Origin: Phyllobacterium zundukense
GTDB taxonomy: Bacteria > Pseudomonadota > Alphaproteobacteria > Rhizobiales > Rhizobiaceae
NCBI RefSeq assembly: GCF_025452195.1
Contig: NZ_CP104973.1
Location: 3,269,001 to 3,333,000, forward strand
Direction of reading: 5' to 3'
DNA length: 64,000 bases
In this document: positions 17,077 to 26,558 of the stretch, in pieces
Numbering within the stretch: position 1 is the stretch's first letter
Layout: the number at the start of each line of letters is the position of its first letter
Notes under the pieces: model-generated
Seen by the model: the letters and a program-made list of their open reading frames with translations, nothing else
Told to the model about the DNA's origin: nothing
The model's database searches: none
Position numbers and translations under genes: made by a program

Positions 17077-17751
17077 ATGCCTGAAGTAATTTTCAATGGA
17101 CCAGCGGGACGTCTTGAGGGCCGATATCAGCCTTCGACGGAAAAAAATGCCCCGATCGCGATTGTCCTGCATCCCCACCCGCAGTTTGGCGGGACCATGA
17201 ACAACAAGATCGTCTACGATCTGTTTTACATGTTCCAGCAGCGCGGATTCACGACGTTGCGTTTCAACTTCCGTGGCATCGGCCGCAGCCAGGGTGAGTT
17301 TGACCATGGTTCAGGCGAATTGTCGGATGCCGCGGGCGCGCTTGATTGGGTGCAGTCGCTCCATCCGGATTCCAAGACCTGCTGGGTCGCCGGTTATTCC
17401 TTCGGCGCCTGGATCGGCATGCAATTACTGATGCGCCGCCCGGAAATCGAAGGATTTATCTCGGTCGCGCCGCAGCCAAACACCTATGATTTCTCCTTCC
17501 TCGCGCCTTGCCCTTCTTCCGGCCTGATCCTTCATGGCGATCAGGACAAGGTTGCACCACCCAAGGATGTACAGGGCCTGGTTGATAAGCTGAAGACGCA
17601 GAAGGGTATCACCATCACGCAGAAGACGATGGTCGGTGCCAACCACTTCTTCTCGGGCATGACTGATGAGGTCATCGCAGAATGCTCCGATTATCTCGAT
17701 CGCCGTTTGAATGGCGAATTGGTCGAGGCCAAGCCGAAGCGCCTGCGCTAG
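17077..17751 (+). CDS. Alpha/beta hydrolase (COG2945-like)
   Basis: This is a small cytoplasmic serine hydrolase, 224 residues. It has the family markers [16 protein letters not shown] near the N-terminus, the nucleophile elbow [13 protein letters not shown] (Ser about residue 110), [13 protein letters not shown] for the acid and ANHFFSGM for the base. Its substrate is unknown. The ATG at 17077 has GGAG 5 nt upstream. It is divergent from the suf operon across the Irr box, and its stop codon overlaps the convergent anmK stop. Confidence 0.87.
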   Translation: MPEVIFNGPAGRLEGRYQPSTEKNAPIAIVLHPHPQFGGTMNNKIVYDLFYMFQQRGFTTLRFNFRGIGRSQGEFDHGSGELSDAAGALDWVQSLHPDSKTCWVAGYSFGAWIGMQLLMRRPEIEGFISVAPQPNTYDFSFLAPCPSSGLILHGDQDKVAPPKDVQGLVDKLKTQKGITITQKTMVGANHFFSGMTDEVIAECSDYLDRRLNGELVEAKPKRLR

Positions 17752-18879
17752 GCAGGTTTGACGAGCACGCCCCCGGACACGGGGGCGCTGCAACCGGTTG
17801 TCGTTGGCCAGGTCAACGGCAACCCGTCCAGCGACCGCACGGCGAGATACGCCCAGGCTTCGGCTTCCATCAGAATCGCCATTGAACCCCAGATCCTCAG
17901 CAACGATAACTTTTGCTCCGGCATTTGCTGCTCCCTCGGCAAGATCGGTCATGATCGTCGCATTCTTGCGGCCGCCGCCGCAAATGACCCAGAGCGATGG
18001 TATTTCTGGCGCATAGGCGCTCGCCTTGAGGATTGCTTCAGCCGTCACTTTGGCCAAGGTCCGTGCACCGTCTGAAAGTTCCATGTCACCCAGCTCGGCA
18101 AGCGTGAAGTCATTGCGATCGAGTGATTTTGGAGGAGCGAGATCGAAAAACGGTTTCGCCAGATAGCGCGTGACCGCATGGCCTATCACCAGCCCTTCGC
18201 TGGCAATCGTACCGCCCGCATCGTAAGCGATGCCTGCCTTTTCGGAGACCCACTGATCGATCAGCGTGTTGCCCGGTCCGGTATCGAAGGCGATCGGATC
18301 AGAATTGCCCGAAACAATGGTGACGTTGGATATGCCGCCAATGTTGACGAAGACGACAGGCTTGCTGTTGCTGAGTTCCGTCGGAACCCGCGCAGCCAGC
18401 GCCTGATGATAGGCAGGCACCAACGGTGCGCCCTGCCCGCCGTGCGCCATGTCATTGGCTCGCATGTCGTAAACGACCGGGATACCTGTCCGGTCAGCGA
18501 GCATTTTCCCATCGCCGAGCTGTACCGTCAGCGCCCGAAGCGGTCTGTGCAGAACCGTCTGACCATGAAAACCGATCACGTCGACATCGGCTTTACCGAG
18601 GCTATGGCTCGAAAGAAAAACCGAGACCGCATCGCCGTGACGCTTTGTCAGCTCCGCTTCGATCTCGCCAAGTTCGCCTGGCCTTTCGATTCTCGACGTG
18701 ATGGATTTCGCATCGTCGAGACTGGCTTCGATCCGGCGCTGAAACGCACGTTCGTAGGGCATGAAATCCGATGGACCGCGCCGCACTTCGCTTCTGCCAT
18801 CCGTTTCCAGGAGCGCGATGTCGATTCCGTCCATGGACGTTCCGCTCATCAGGCCGATTGCGCGCCGTATCGCTGCCAA
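17748..18879 (-). pseudogene. anmK: Anhydro-N-acetylmuramic acid kinase with a single-base frameshift
   Basis: AnmK cleaves and phosphorylates anhydro-MurNAc during peptidoglycan recycling. From 18879 the protein is normal: GLMSGTSMDGID at residues 9-20, VIGFHGQTV, ANDMAHGGQGAPLVPAYHQ, FVNIGGISNVT, DTGPGNTLID and WVICGGGRKNATIM. After EDLGFNGDS the frame breaks near 17870: the conserved ending [14 protein letters not shown]...GGVLVKPA is in the next frame (to 17748). One extra base in TCTGATG explains it. Read in its own frame the protein would run on across the hydrolase gene, which is not credible. This is either a decayed gene or a base-calling error. Confidence 0.8.
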
Positions 18880-18979
18880 GACACTGCCTTTCTTGTGATT
18901 CGATAGAGAATGATGTTAAACGGCTGCGTCCTCCAAGGCACATCTTTTGTGCCAGTTGATTCAATCAGGAAAATCCGAA

Positions 18980-20233
18980 ATGTCTGCCTTCAAATCCGAA
19001 TTTCTGCACACGCTTTCAACGCGCGGCTTCATCCATCAGACTTCCGACGATGCGGGTCTGGATGCGCTCTTCGCCAAGGAAACCGTGTCGGCATATATCG
19101 GCTTTGATCCAACGGCGCCCAGCCTTCATGCGGGCAGCCTGCTGCAGATCATGATGTTGCACTGGATGCAGAAGACTGGTCATCAGGCAGTGGCGCTGAT
19201 GGGCGGCGGTACTGGTATGGTCGGCGACCCATCCTTCAAGGATGAGGCGCGCAAGCTGATGACGCCGGAGATCATCCAAAGCAATATCGATACCCTCAAG
19301 AAAGTCTTCGCCAATTATTTGTCCTTTGGCGAAGGCCCGAACGACGCGCTGATGGTCAACAATGCCGAATGGCTCCTGCCGCTCAATTACCTCGAATTTC
19401 TACGCGATGTCGGCCAGCATTTTTCCGTCAATCGCATGTTGTCCTTCGATTCTGTAAAGCAGCGGCTTGATCGCGAGCAGTCGCTTTCATTCCTCGAATT
19501 CAACTACATGATCCTGCAGGCCTACGATTTCGTCGAACTGAACAAGCGCTACGGCCTGCGCCTGCAAATGGGGGGGTCGGATCAGTGGGGGAATATCGTC
19601 AACGGTATCGATCTCGGTCATCGCCTTGGCACGCCGCAGCTCTACGCCCTCACCTCGCCGCTTTTGACCACCTCGTCAGGCGCGAAGATGGGCAAGTCGA
19701 TGACTGGTGCAGTCTGGCTTAACGCAGATCTGCTGAGCCCTTACGATTTCTGGCAATACTGGCGCAACACCGAAGATGCCGACGTCGAACGGTTTCTGAA
19801 ACTTTACACGACCTTGCCGCTGGATGAGATCAGCCGTCTGGCTTCGCTGGGGGGAGCGGAAATCAATGAAACCAAGAAGGTCCTTGCCACCGAAATCACA
19901 GCTCTCCTGCACGGCCGCCAGGCTGCGGAGGAAGCTGCGGAAACGGCCCGCAAGACGTTCGAGGAAGGCGCTTTGGCAACTAATTTGCCGACTGTCGAAA
20001 TTGCAGGCAGCGACCTCGAAGCTGGAATTGGCATCTTGACCCTTCTCGTCAAGGCAGGCCTTGCCGGATCGAACGGTGAAGCGCGCCGCCACATCCAGGG
20101 CGGTGCTGTGCGGGTGAATGATGCCAGCGTTTCAGACGAAAAAGCTAAAATCAGTTCATCCGACGTAACGGCCGAGGGCGTGATCAAGCTGTCTCTTGGC
20201 AAGAAGAAGCATATTCTGGTGCGGCCGGTTTAA
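18980..20233 (+). CDS. tyrS: Tyrosyl-tRNA synthetase
   Basis: This essential enzyme charges tRNA-Tyr. The ATP-binding motif is [13 protein letters not shown] (about residues 41-53), the tyrosine pocket includes [10 protein letters not shown] and [12 protein letters not shown], and the KMSKS loop is KMGKSM (about residue 237). A C-terminal S4 RNA-binding domain (about 345-417) ends [10 protein letters not shown]. The start at 18980 gives the family N-terminus [12 protein letters not shown] with GGAAAA upstream. The length of 417 is typical. Confidence 0.96.
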   Translation: MSAFKSEFLHTLSTRGFIHQTSDDAGLDALFAKETVSAYIGFDPTAPSLHAGSLLQIMMLHWMQKTGHQAVALMGGGTGMVGDPSFKDEARKLMTPEIIQSNIDTLKKVFANYLSFGEGPNDALMVNNAEWLLPLNYLEFLRDVGQHFSVNRMLSFDSVKQRLDREQSLSFLEFNYMILQAYDFVELNKRYGLRLQMGGSDQWGNIVNGIDLGHRLGTPQLYALTSPLLTTSSGAKMGKSMTGAVWLNADLLSPYDFWQYWRNTEDADVERFLKLYTTLPLDEISRLASLGGAEINETKKVLATEITALLHGRQAAEEAAETARKTFEEGALATNLPTVEIAGSDLEAGIGILTLLVKAGLAGSNGEARRHIQGGAVRVNDASVSDEKAKISSSDVTAEGVIKLSLGKKKHILVRPV

Positions 20234-20249
20234 AATAGCTGGCACTACT

Positions 20250-20381
20250 GCTGTGCGTGGTTCGACGGGGCTCACCATGAGGGAGATTAGTGGACTGCAG
20301 AATGGTCAGCAACGTTGGAGATAATGTCTCCCTGCAATTATCAACCTCCCTCATGGTGAGCCCCGTCGAACCACGCACAGC
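20250..20381. repeat. 132-bp inverted repeat with perfect 36-bp arms
   Basis: The arms at 20250-20285 and 20346-20381 are exactly complementary (GCTGTGCGTGGTTCGACG at the outer end, CATGAGGGAG at the inner end). The 60-bp spacer holds a second hairpin, GGAGA/TCTCC. The motif with GGTTCGAC and CACCATGAGG resembles a widespread alphaproteobacterial intergenic repeat. It lies between the convergent tyrS and AsmA-like genes, where it may also terminate both transcripts. Confidence 0.8.
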
Positions 20382-20426
20382 CGCATTGCTACCCGGTAAA
20401 GCCTCAAGCCTGTAGAAGATTGGCCT

Positions 20427-23400
20427 CTACTGAAATTCAAAAATGGAACGGAAAATACCCGGCGCGATCACCGAAATCGGATTGACGATAATCTGCGGCT
20501 GTTTCAATGGCCCGATCAATTTGTAAGTGATGCCGATCAACCCGCCATCGCGGCCGTTGCCGAGGAAAAGGCCAAGGATCGGGACATCGCCAAAGATGCG
20601 GTTGATCCCGTAGGCGGGCATGAATGTGCCTGTAAGCGACATGTTGCCCTGGGGATCGCTGAGCACGCCCTGGAACGTCGTGCCGATCGTCGAACCGCGG
20701 ATAACGCCATTGGCAAGGTTTATGTAATTCGCGCCCTTCTCGATTTGCGAGAAACCGCGGTCGAACGTCACTCTCGACACGTCGATATTCTTCTTCACCG
20801 CATCGTTGAGGCTCGTACCGTTGGGCGCTGTGGATACCAGCTTGGCCAAGCGCGGTTCGTTGACCAGTGTAAAATCACGCGCGTCGATCTGCCCCCGCAA
20901 AGGACCGTCACCCTTGGAATCGAGCGCAACATTGATGCTGCCTCCGGACATCTTGTCGTAAAAGCCGAAGAAGCGCAGCACCGCACCGGCATCCTTCGAT
21001 TGCAGGCTGATAGAACGCGCACCACTTTCTGAACTATCGGCTGCCACCACCTTCTGTCCCGTTTTGGTTACGGCGTTGAAGGCGAGGCCCGAAACGTTTG
21101 AGCCCACCCCCTCATATGACAGAGACACATTGGCAAAGTTCTCGGAGTAAAAACCGGTTACGGTATCGATGTCGGCATTAACCAGCACGCGCTGCTTGCT
21201 GTTGCTGTCGTTGCCTCCGTTCTTTTTCTTGTCTGTTATCTGATTGAGCAAAGGGCGGGCATCGAATGAACTGCCCTTCACACCGACCCTGTATCCATAT
21301 TTGGTGCGGTCGACCTTTACCGCGATATCGTCACCGCGATTTAACCTGACGGTACCAAAATCAGCCGAGGTCATATCCCCATCCACGACATTCACATCGC
21401 CTTGCAAGCGGAACGTGTCGCCGGAAATGTCAAGGTCGCGGATGCTGGCGTTGTCCCCATCTTGCTGGAGCGAGAATTTTGCGGTCGCTTTTACGCCCGC
21501 ACCCTTGGTCCAACCTAGCTGTGCAAGTTTGATTTCGGCCTTCGTCAGATCGGCGATAGCGACCCGCGACCCGTCGGCCGTCTTGTCGATTTCTACGGAA
21601 ATCGGGCCGGAAAGCAAAGGATCGAGCGCCGGGAACAGCGCATTCCGGGTCTTGTCATCGAGTTGCAAAGTTACGCTCTGTTCGCGCTTCGCTGTGTTTT
21701 TCCCCAAGGGTTCAAACATCGTCACTTCAGCGGGAATGCCATTCACCTGCGCGGTGGCCTCGATACGCGCTTCATCCTGATTGACGGAGAGCGTTCCGTC
21801 AGCATCGGTTATCGCCTGCCCATCGATCTTCTTTGCGATCGAAACATTGGATAATTGCATGTCAGCGGACCATGTCAGGCTTCCCGCTGGCGCACGGCGT
21901 GTCACCGGAAACGTCACGAGCACGTGTGCCTTCACATCACCTTTTATGTCTTCCGGGGCAAAAGGAAGATTTTTCAAGCCGTTGATGGGTTTAAACCCGA
22001 TGAATTCGGAGACGGCGGAAGCGTCGCCTACAACATTCAAATCAAGGTCGGAGAGGACTGGGCGTTGCGGGCCCCACGGAATGACAAGCTTTCCATCGAC
22101 GATCTCCACCTCGCGATTGGCGGGCGTGATTGACGACCCCTTCTCTAGACTGATCGTCGTATAGGCGCCTCGAACGCTGATTTTCCCATCGGCGTTCTGA
22201 ACAGCTGGTAGTTCTCCGACAATATCAAATCGCGAGCCCGTGACATTGAAATCGACTTGAACTTCATTATCCTCGAGAGGTGGCGGCTTGCCTGGTCCGT
22301 TGAATCGTCCGGCCGGAAACGTCACTTTGATTGTGCTGTCCTTCGCCTCCCCGTCGTGCATCTTGTCGATAAGCCAGCGTCGAGCACCCGTAGCGACCCA
22401 GATAGGCCATAGCTGCTTGACATCCGCGACCGGCATTTCAGGTATCTGCAGGTCGAGGTTCATCGCAGGTGAACCGCCGCCGAAAGTAACGCTGGCGTTG
22501 CCGGACAGCGAACTTGCCTTGTTTGCCAGCACTTCTATCTGCGAGACATCGAGGTGCTTCAACGTCAAGTCATACCGGCCCGCAAGGCGCGCATCGAAGG
22601 GAAGCGCCGGGACCGGAGAATCGGCAGGAGCTGATTTGGCGTCTTTGGTGGTAAGTTCGAACTGGTAACCCGGATTGGCCGCTGACGCAGGACCCGGCGG
22701 CCGCGTCTCCGGTCCGATTGCTCCTTCGACAATGCCCGTGAATCCACCGAAATGAATGTTCGACGGTTTGATCGCAATCTGGTCGACCCCTGCTAAGTGT
22801 TCGAAATTAATCTGGGATTCCACCGCCATATCTTCGACATTGCCGATCGTAACCGGGCCCTTGCCGATATTGAGCGCACCCCAGACACGCGCTGGCTCGG
22901 AAGCAGTCGCCGCCAGACCATCCAGCTTCACCTCAGTCAGATTGTCGTAGGTCAGATAGGCGCCATCGGGCTTGATGCCGTCAATGTCAGGCACAGGGGC
23001 CGTACCGAATTTACCTGCGAGCGGAATCTTGCTGATAGCCAACGAAAACGCTTCGATCTTCGCTCCGATCGCCGAACGCTTGGCCTGAGCATTGATATCG
23101 ACTTGCTTTCCGCGCCACTCCACCGTGCCATTGATGGCAACCGGGCCACCGGTTTCCGATAGATCGAGATTGACGATGCGCAAACGTTCCGGCGCACCCG
23201 CAAGCGTGAAATCAAACGTTGTATCTGCAATCGAGATATCGCGCGTCTCACGCTGATCGAGCAGCGATACCGCACTTTGGAGACCCGAGAAAATTGCCGC
23301 CGATGCACCGTCGAGATCGACAAGGCCGCGATCGTCCTTGGGCACCAAAGACATGAAATCGAAGGGCACAACCGAGGTAACCTTGATCTGCGCGCCGTCG

Positions 23401-23858
23401 AGTTCCAGTCGCTCGACGCGCACATTGCCGTGCAACAAGGGCATTGTTGCCAGACCGATACGGACAGAGCGTACATCATTGATTTCGATGCCACGCTTGG
23501 CATCGGTAATATTGACGTCTCGCGCCTCGAGGGCGACGTGATGGCGCCGGTCTAGAGAAATCTGCGCGGAATTGATCGTGGCAACTGCGGCCGGGCCGAG
23601 AACCGTTTGCAACGCGGTTTGCGCCCGCTGCGTCAGCGCTTCACCACCAATGCCCACGCGCAAAACGACAAAAGCGATGCCGGCCAAGACCGCCATAAGA
23701 ATGGCGAAGGAGCATGTGGCGCCGGCCGCGAAATGCAGCCGCGATCGCCTTCGAGGCGTCGGCACAGGAACCTCGTCTTGCTCGCAAGCAGAAGGATATT
23801 GGTGCAGTTTCGTGAAGTCCCGCTTTGTAAAGCGGACTCTTTTCGGTTTCTCTGTCAA
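20427..23858 (-). CDS. AsmA/YhdP-like envelope protein
   Basis: This is a 1143-residue envelope protein. About 45 cytoplasmic residues precede a single membrane segment (about 49-70, SFAILMAVLAGIAFVVLRVG), followed by a very long periplasmic beta-rich region. It includes a DUF3971-type middle and an AsmA-like C-terminal part (GSTIGTTFQGVLSDPQGNMS, then MPAYGINRIFGDVPILG). The protein ends FRSIFEFQ. AsmA-like proteins are linked to lipid transfer between inner and outer membranes. No partner gene is adjacent. Confidence 0.83.
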   Translation of the reverse strand: MTEKPKRVRFTKRDFTKLHQYPSACEQDEVPVPTPRRRSRLHFAAGATCSFAILMAVLAGIAFVVLRVGIGGEALTQRAQTALQTVLGPAAVATINSAQISLDRRHHVALEARDVNITDAKRGIEINDVRSVRIGLATMPLLHGNVRVERLELDGAQIKVTSVVPFDFMSLVPKDDRGLVDLDGASAAIFSGLQSAVSLLDQRETRDISIADTTFDFTLAGAPERLRIVNLDLSETGGPVAINGTVEWRGKQVDINAQAKRSAIGAKIEAFSLAISKIPLAGKFGTAPVPDIDGIKPDGAYLTYDNLTEVKLDGLAATASEPARVWGALNIGKGPVTIGNVEDMAVESQINFEHLAGVDQIAIKPSNIHFGGFTGIVEGAIGPETRPPGPASAANPGYQFELTTKDAKSAPADSPVPALPFDARLAGRYDLTLKHLDVSQIEVLANKASSLSGNASVTFGGGSPAMNLDLQIPEMPVADVKQLWPIWVATGARRWLIDKMHDGEAKDSTIKVTFPAGRFNGPGKPPPLEDNEVQVDFNVTGSRFDIVGELPAVQNADGKISVRGAYTTISLEKGSSITPANREVEIVDGKLVIPWGPQRPVLSDLDLNVVGDASAVSEFIGFKPINGLKNLPFAPEDIKGDVKAHVLVTFPVTRRAPAGSLTWSADMQLSNVSIAKKIDGQAITDADGTLSVNQDEARIEATAQVNGIPAEVTMFEPLGKNTAKREQSVTLQLDDKTRNALFPALDPLLSGPISVEIDKTADGSRVAIADLTKAEIKLAQLGWTKGAGVKATAKFSLQQDGDNASIRDLDISGDTFRLQGDVNVVDGDMTSADFGTVRLNRGDDIAVKVDRTKYGYRVGVKGSSFDARPLLNQITDKKKNGGNDSNSKQRVLVNADIDTVTGFYSENFANVSLSYEGVGSNVSGLAFNAVTKTGQKVVAADSSESGARSISLQSKDAGAVLRFFGFYDKMSGGSINVALDSKGDGPLRGQIDARDFTLVNEPRLAKLVSTAPNGTSLNDAVKKNIDVSRVTFDRGFSQIEKGANYINLANGVIRGSTIGTTFQGVLSDPQGNMSLTGTFMPAYGINRIFGDVPILGLFLGNGRDGGLIGITYKLIGPLKQPQIIVNPISVIAPGIFRSIFEFQ

Positions 23859-23966
23859 ATTCCAAAGCCAATTGAGGAATCAATTGGGAAACCGTAGACG
23901 ATTCCCGCACCTCTCTATAATTGCGTAAGTAGCGTTCGCGTTCAATCATCAAAGAAAGGCATTCCT

Positions 23967-24440
23967 ATGACTATTTTGGATATCGGCAGCACCCCGCCGG
24001 ACTTCACCTTGCCGCGTGATGGTGGCGGTACGATCACCCTGTCGGGCCTGCGCGGAAAGCCTGTCATTCTCTATTTCTATCCCAAGGACGACACGAGCGG
24101 CTGCACCCAGGAAGCGATTGAATTTTCGGGTCTCAGACCGCAGTTCGAGAAGCTTGGGGCGAAGGTCATCGGCATGTCACCGGACCCCGTCAAGAAACAC
24201 GACAAGTTCAAGACCAAACATGATTTGAAGGTCGACCTCGTTGCAGACGAAGACAAGGCAATCATCGAAGCCTACGGTCTTTGGGTTGAGAAAAGCATGT
24301 ATGGCCGGAAATACATGGGCGTAGAGCGGACGACGTACCTGATCGATTCGGCTGGCAAGATCGCCAAAATCTGGAACAAGGTAAAAGTTCCGGGACATGC
24401 AGCCGAAGTGCTCGAAGCAACCAAGGCTCTTGGGACGTGA
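23967..24440 (+). CDS. bcp: Thioredoxin-dependent peroxiredoxin, Bcp/PrxQ family
   Basis: This cytoplasmic thiol peroxidase reduces hydrogen peroxide and organic peroxides. The 157-residue protein has GSTPPDFTLPRDGG, the peroxidatic cysteine in YPKDDTSGCTQEAIEFSGL (about residue 46), and WVEKSMYGRKYMGVERTTYLID. The position five residues after the catalytic cysteine, Cys in many PrxQ proteins, is Glu-Phe here, so it lacks that resolving cysteine. It is divergent from the AsmA-like gene. Confidence 0.92.
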   Translation: MTILDIGSTPPDFTLPRDGGGTITLSGLRGKPVILYFYPKDDTSGCTQEAIEFSGLRPQFEKLGAKVIGMSPDPVKKHDKFKTKHDLKVDLVADEDKAIIEAYGLWVEKSMYGRKYMGVERTTYLIDSAGKIAKIWNKVKVPGHAAEVLEATKALGT

Positions 24441-24558
24441 CTTTGCGCGTTTTAGTTGCAATTTGATTGAAATACAGTGCAGTTGTCAGGATTTGTTAAC
24501 CCTAACAGAGTGTAATCGCTGTATAAATTGAAGCTGCAAATCAACGAGCGTAGCCGCA

Positions 24559-25842
24559 ATGAAGAAGCCTCAAACTAACAGCATCTTCGGCAGCACGAGA
24601 GAGCCCCACACGATCATTATCGCGCGGGGCGAAACGATCCGGCATTTCACCATCAAGCCGTGGATGGCATTCCTTGGTGGCACCCTCGCCCTTGGCCTCG
24701 TTGGCAGCTATCTTCTCGCGACATCCTATCTGGTCTTCCGCGATGACCTCATAACCGGCAACGTCGCCCGTCAGGCACGCTTGCAGCAGGCCTATGAAGA
24801 CCGGATTGCCGCGCTGCGCATTCAGCTGGATCGCATCACAAGCCGGCAATTGCTCGACCAGAAATTGATGGACGGCAAAGTCAGTGAGCTCATTCAACGG
24901 CAGAGGGCTCTCAGCGAACGGCATGACAAGCTTGCGCCCGTGCTGCAGCGCGCTGAAAAAGCCGGGGCCGTTTTGCCGGGAGACGCCGCCAATGCTCTTT
25001 CGATGGAGGGTAACGGTCAGGACGTGGTGAATTCCGACGATGCAGAAGGTTTTTACGGCATTGATCCGATCATTACGGGACCGACCACTTCAACACGCAA
25101 GCCAGCGCCGCACCGTGACAAGGCCAAAACCGGCGTAGACAAGGCCGAGCTTCTGCTCAAATCCGTCGATCATTCCTTGACCGGGATAGAATCCCGGCAG
25201 ACTCAGCAAATGCAGAAGCTCTCCAACACCGCCTATGAGAGCGCCGACCGGATTATGGAAGCCTTGGCTGCGACCGGCGTCAAACATGTCCCTGACGATG
25301 AAACTGCCGGTACGGGTGGGCCATTGCTGCTGGCAAGCACAAATCCGACATCCGGTTTCGACATAAAATTTGCCGATCTCGATGAAGCGGTACAGCGGCT
25401 CGAGAGCGCCAAGAGCCTCGCAAAATCCATTCCCATCGCCAATCCGGTTCCCGGCATGCCGGTTTCAAGCCCGTTTGGTTCACGCGCGGACCCGCTTCTT
25501 GGGATGATCGCGTTTCATTCCGGTATGGATTTTCGCGCCATATCGGGAAGCTCGGTGCATGCCACCGCCAACGGAACGGTGACCGCCGCCGATTATAATG
25601 GCGGCTATGGCAATATGGTCGAGGTCGACCACGGCAACGGACTCGTGACGCGTTATGGCCATTTGAGTCTGATTCTCGTAAGCGTCGGCCAGCGCGTGAA
25701 ACTTGGCGATACGATCGGCAAGGTCGGCAGCACCGGACGCTCGACGGGCCCTCATCTGCATTATGAAGTTCGCAGGAACGGCGGCGCGGTCAATCCTCTC
25801 GGGTATCTGGCGATTGGGCGGAAGCTGGCAGCCGAACTTTAG
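24559..25842 (+). CDS. M23-family metallopeptidase, membrane-anchored
   Basis: This is a peptidoglycan endopeptidase or amidase-activating factor of the EnvC/NlpD type. Residues 1-33 are cytoplasmic and one membrane segment lies at about 34-58 (WMAFLGGTLALGLVGSYLL). A coiled coil runs to about 140, and the M23 domain covers about 305-410. Zinc ligands are visible in HSGMDFRA and in PHLHYEVR, with GYGNMVEVDHGNG between. All ligands are kept, so it should be active. The gene is monocistronic. Confidence 0.9.
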   Translation: MKKPQTNSIFGSTREPHTIIIARGETIRHFTIKPWMAFLGGTLALGLVGSYLLATSYLVFRDDLITGNVARQARLQQAYEDRIAALRIQLDRITSRQLLDQKLMDGKVSELIQRQRALSERHDKLAPVLQRAEKAGAVLPGDAANALSMEGNGQDVVNSDDAEGFYGIDPIITGPTTSTRKPAPHRDKAKTGVDKAELLLKSVDHSLTGIESRQTQQMQKLSNTAYESADRIMEALAATGVKHVPDDETAGTGGPLLLASTNPTSGFDIKFADLDEAVQRLESAKSLAKSIPIANPVPGMPVSSPFGSRADPLLGMIAFHSGMDFRAISGSSVHATANGTVTAADYNGGYGNMVEVDHGNGLVTRYGHLSLILVSVGQRVKLGDTIGKVGSTGRSTGPHLHYEVRRNGGAVNPLGYLAIGRKLAAEL

Positions 25843-25954
25843 TCTTAAGCTTAAAGTGTCATTTGCTGTGTGAGTCAGCCATGAAACAATGGCTGGTAAA
25901 TTTGATTTATTTCTTTCAATAAATTTGTGTTTATATCCAAAGCAGTATATTTTT

Positions 25955-26298
25955 ATGAAGCAATTGAGGTTTCTGGGAGATTCCATCAAACGGCTACGTG
26001 ATTTTCCTGCAATGGCAAGGCAGGACGCGGGCTATCAACTGGACAAGGTGCAACGAGGCGAAGGCCTGACGACTACAAGCCAATGCCAACAATCGGCCAG
26101 CGTGTAGAGGAACTCAGGATATGGGACGATAGCGGGACTTATCGATTGATCTACACTGCACGGTTGTCAGATGCCGTCTATGTTCTAAGCGCATTTCAGA
26201 AGAAAACGCAGACCACGCAAGCACAAGAGATCAAGCTTGCAAGGGTGCGGTACAAAGAACTCAAAAGGCTATTGCATGGTGGAGATGGAAAAGTTTGA
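25955..26298 (+). pseudogene. HigB/RelE-like toxin with a single-base deletion
   Basis: The first part (MKQLRFLGDSIKRLRDFPAM to VQRGEG) is the N-terminus of a phage Gp49/HigB-type toxin. The rest (MPTIGQRVEELRIWDDSGTYRLIYTARL to YKELKRLL) continues in the next frame. The break is near 26067: adding one C (GGCCTG to GGCCCTG) restores the expected joining sequence PDDYKPMPTIG. The catalytic-type basic and aromatic residues of RelE folds are in the second half. The antitoxin gene overlaps the end. The toxin is either inactivated or mis-sequenced. Confidence 0.72.
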
Positions 26299-26557
26299 TA
26301 GTGTTTGGGATGCGATCACCGACACACCTGCCGAGGCCGCGAACCTGCGGACTAGAGCAGAGCTGATGAGGCAGATCGCCAAGATCATCGAAGAAAATGG
26401 TTGGAAACAGACCGAGGCAGCCATCCATTGCGATGTCACGCAACCGCGCATAAATGATTTGTTGCGCGGTCGCGTTTCGCGGTTCTCACTAGACGCGTTG
26501 GTCAATATTGCTACGGCTCTTGGCCGCCGCGTCCACATTGAACTCGAAGCGGCATAA
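26276..26557 (+). CDS. HigA-like XRE antitoxin
   Basis: This is a DNA-binding antitoxin of 93 residues. The helix-turn-helix is at about residues 38-80 (NGWKQTEAAIHCDVTQPRINDLLRGRVSRFS), followed by LDALVNIATALGRRVHIEL, the usual end of the family. It overlaps the toxin frame by 23 bp, so the pair is translated together, toxin first. It would bind the toxin and repress the shared promoter in the AT-rich sequence before 25955. Confidence 0.83.
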   Translation: MVEMEKFDSVWDAITDTPAEAANLRTRAELMRQIAKIIEENGWKQTEAAIHCDVTQPRINDLLRGRVSRFSLDALVNIATALGRRVHIELEAA

Positions 26558-26558
26558 A

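Noticed and set aside
17425..17747. C-terminal extension of anmK across the hydrolase gene
   Set aside because: It arises only from the frameshift and is antisense to a well-supported gene.
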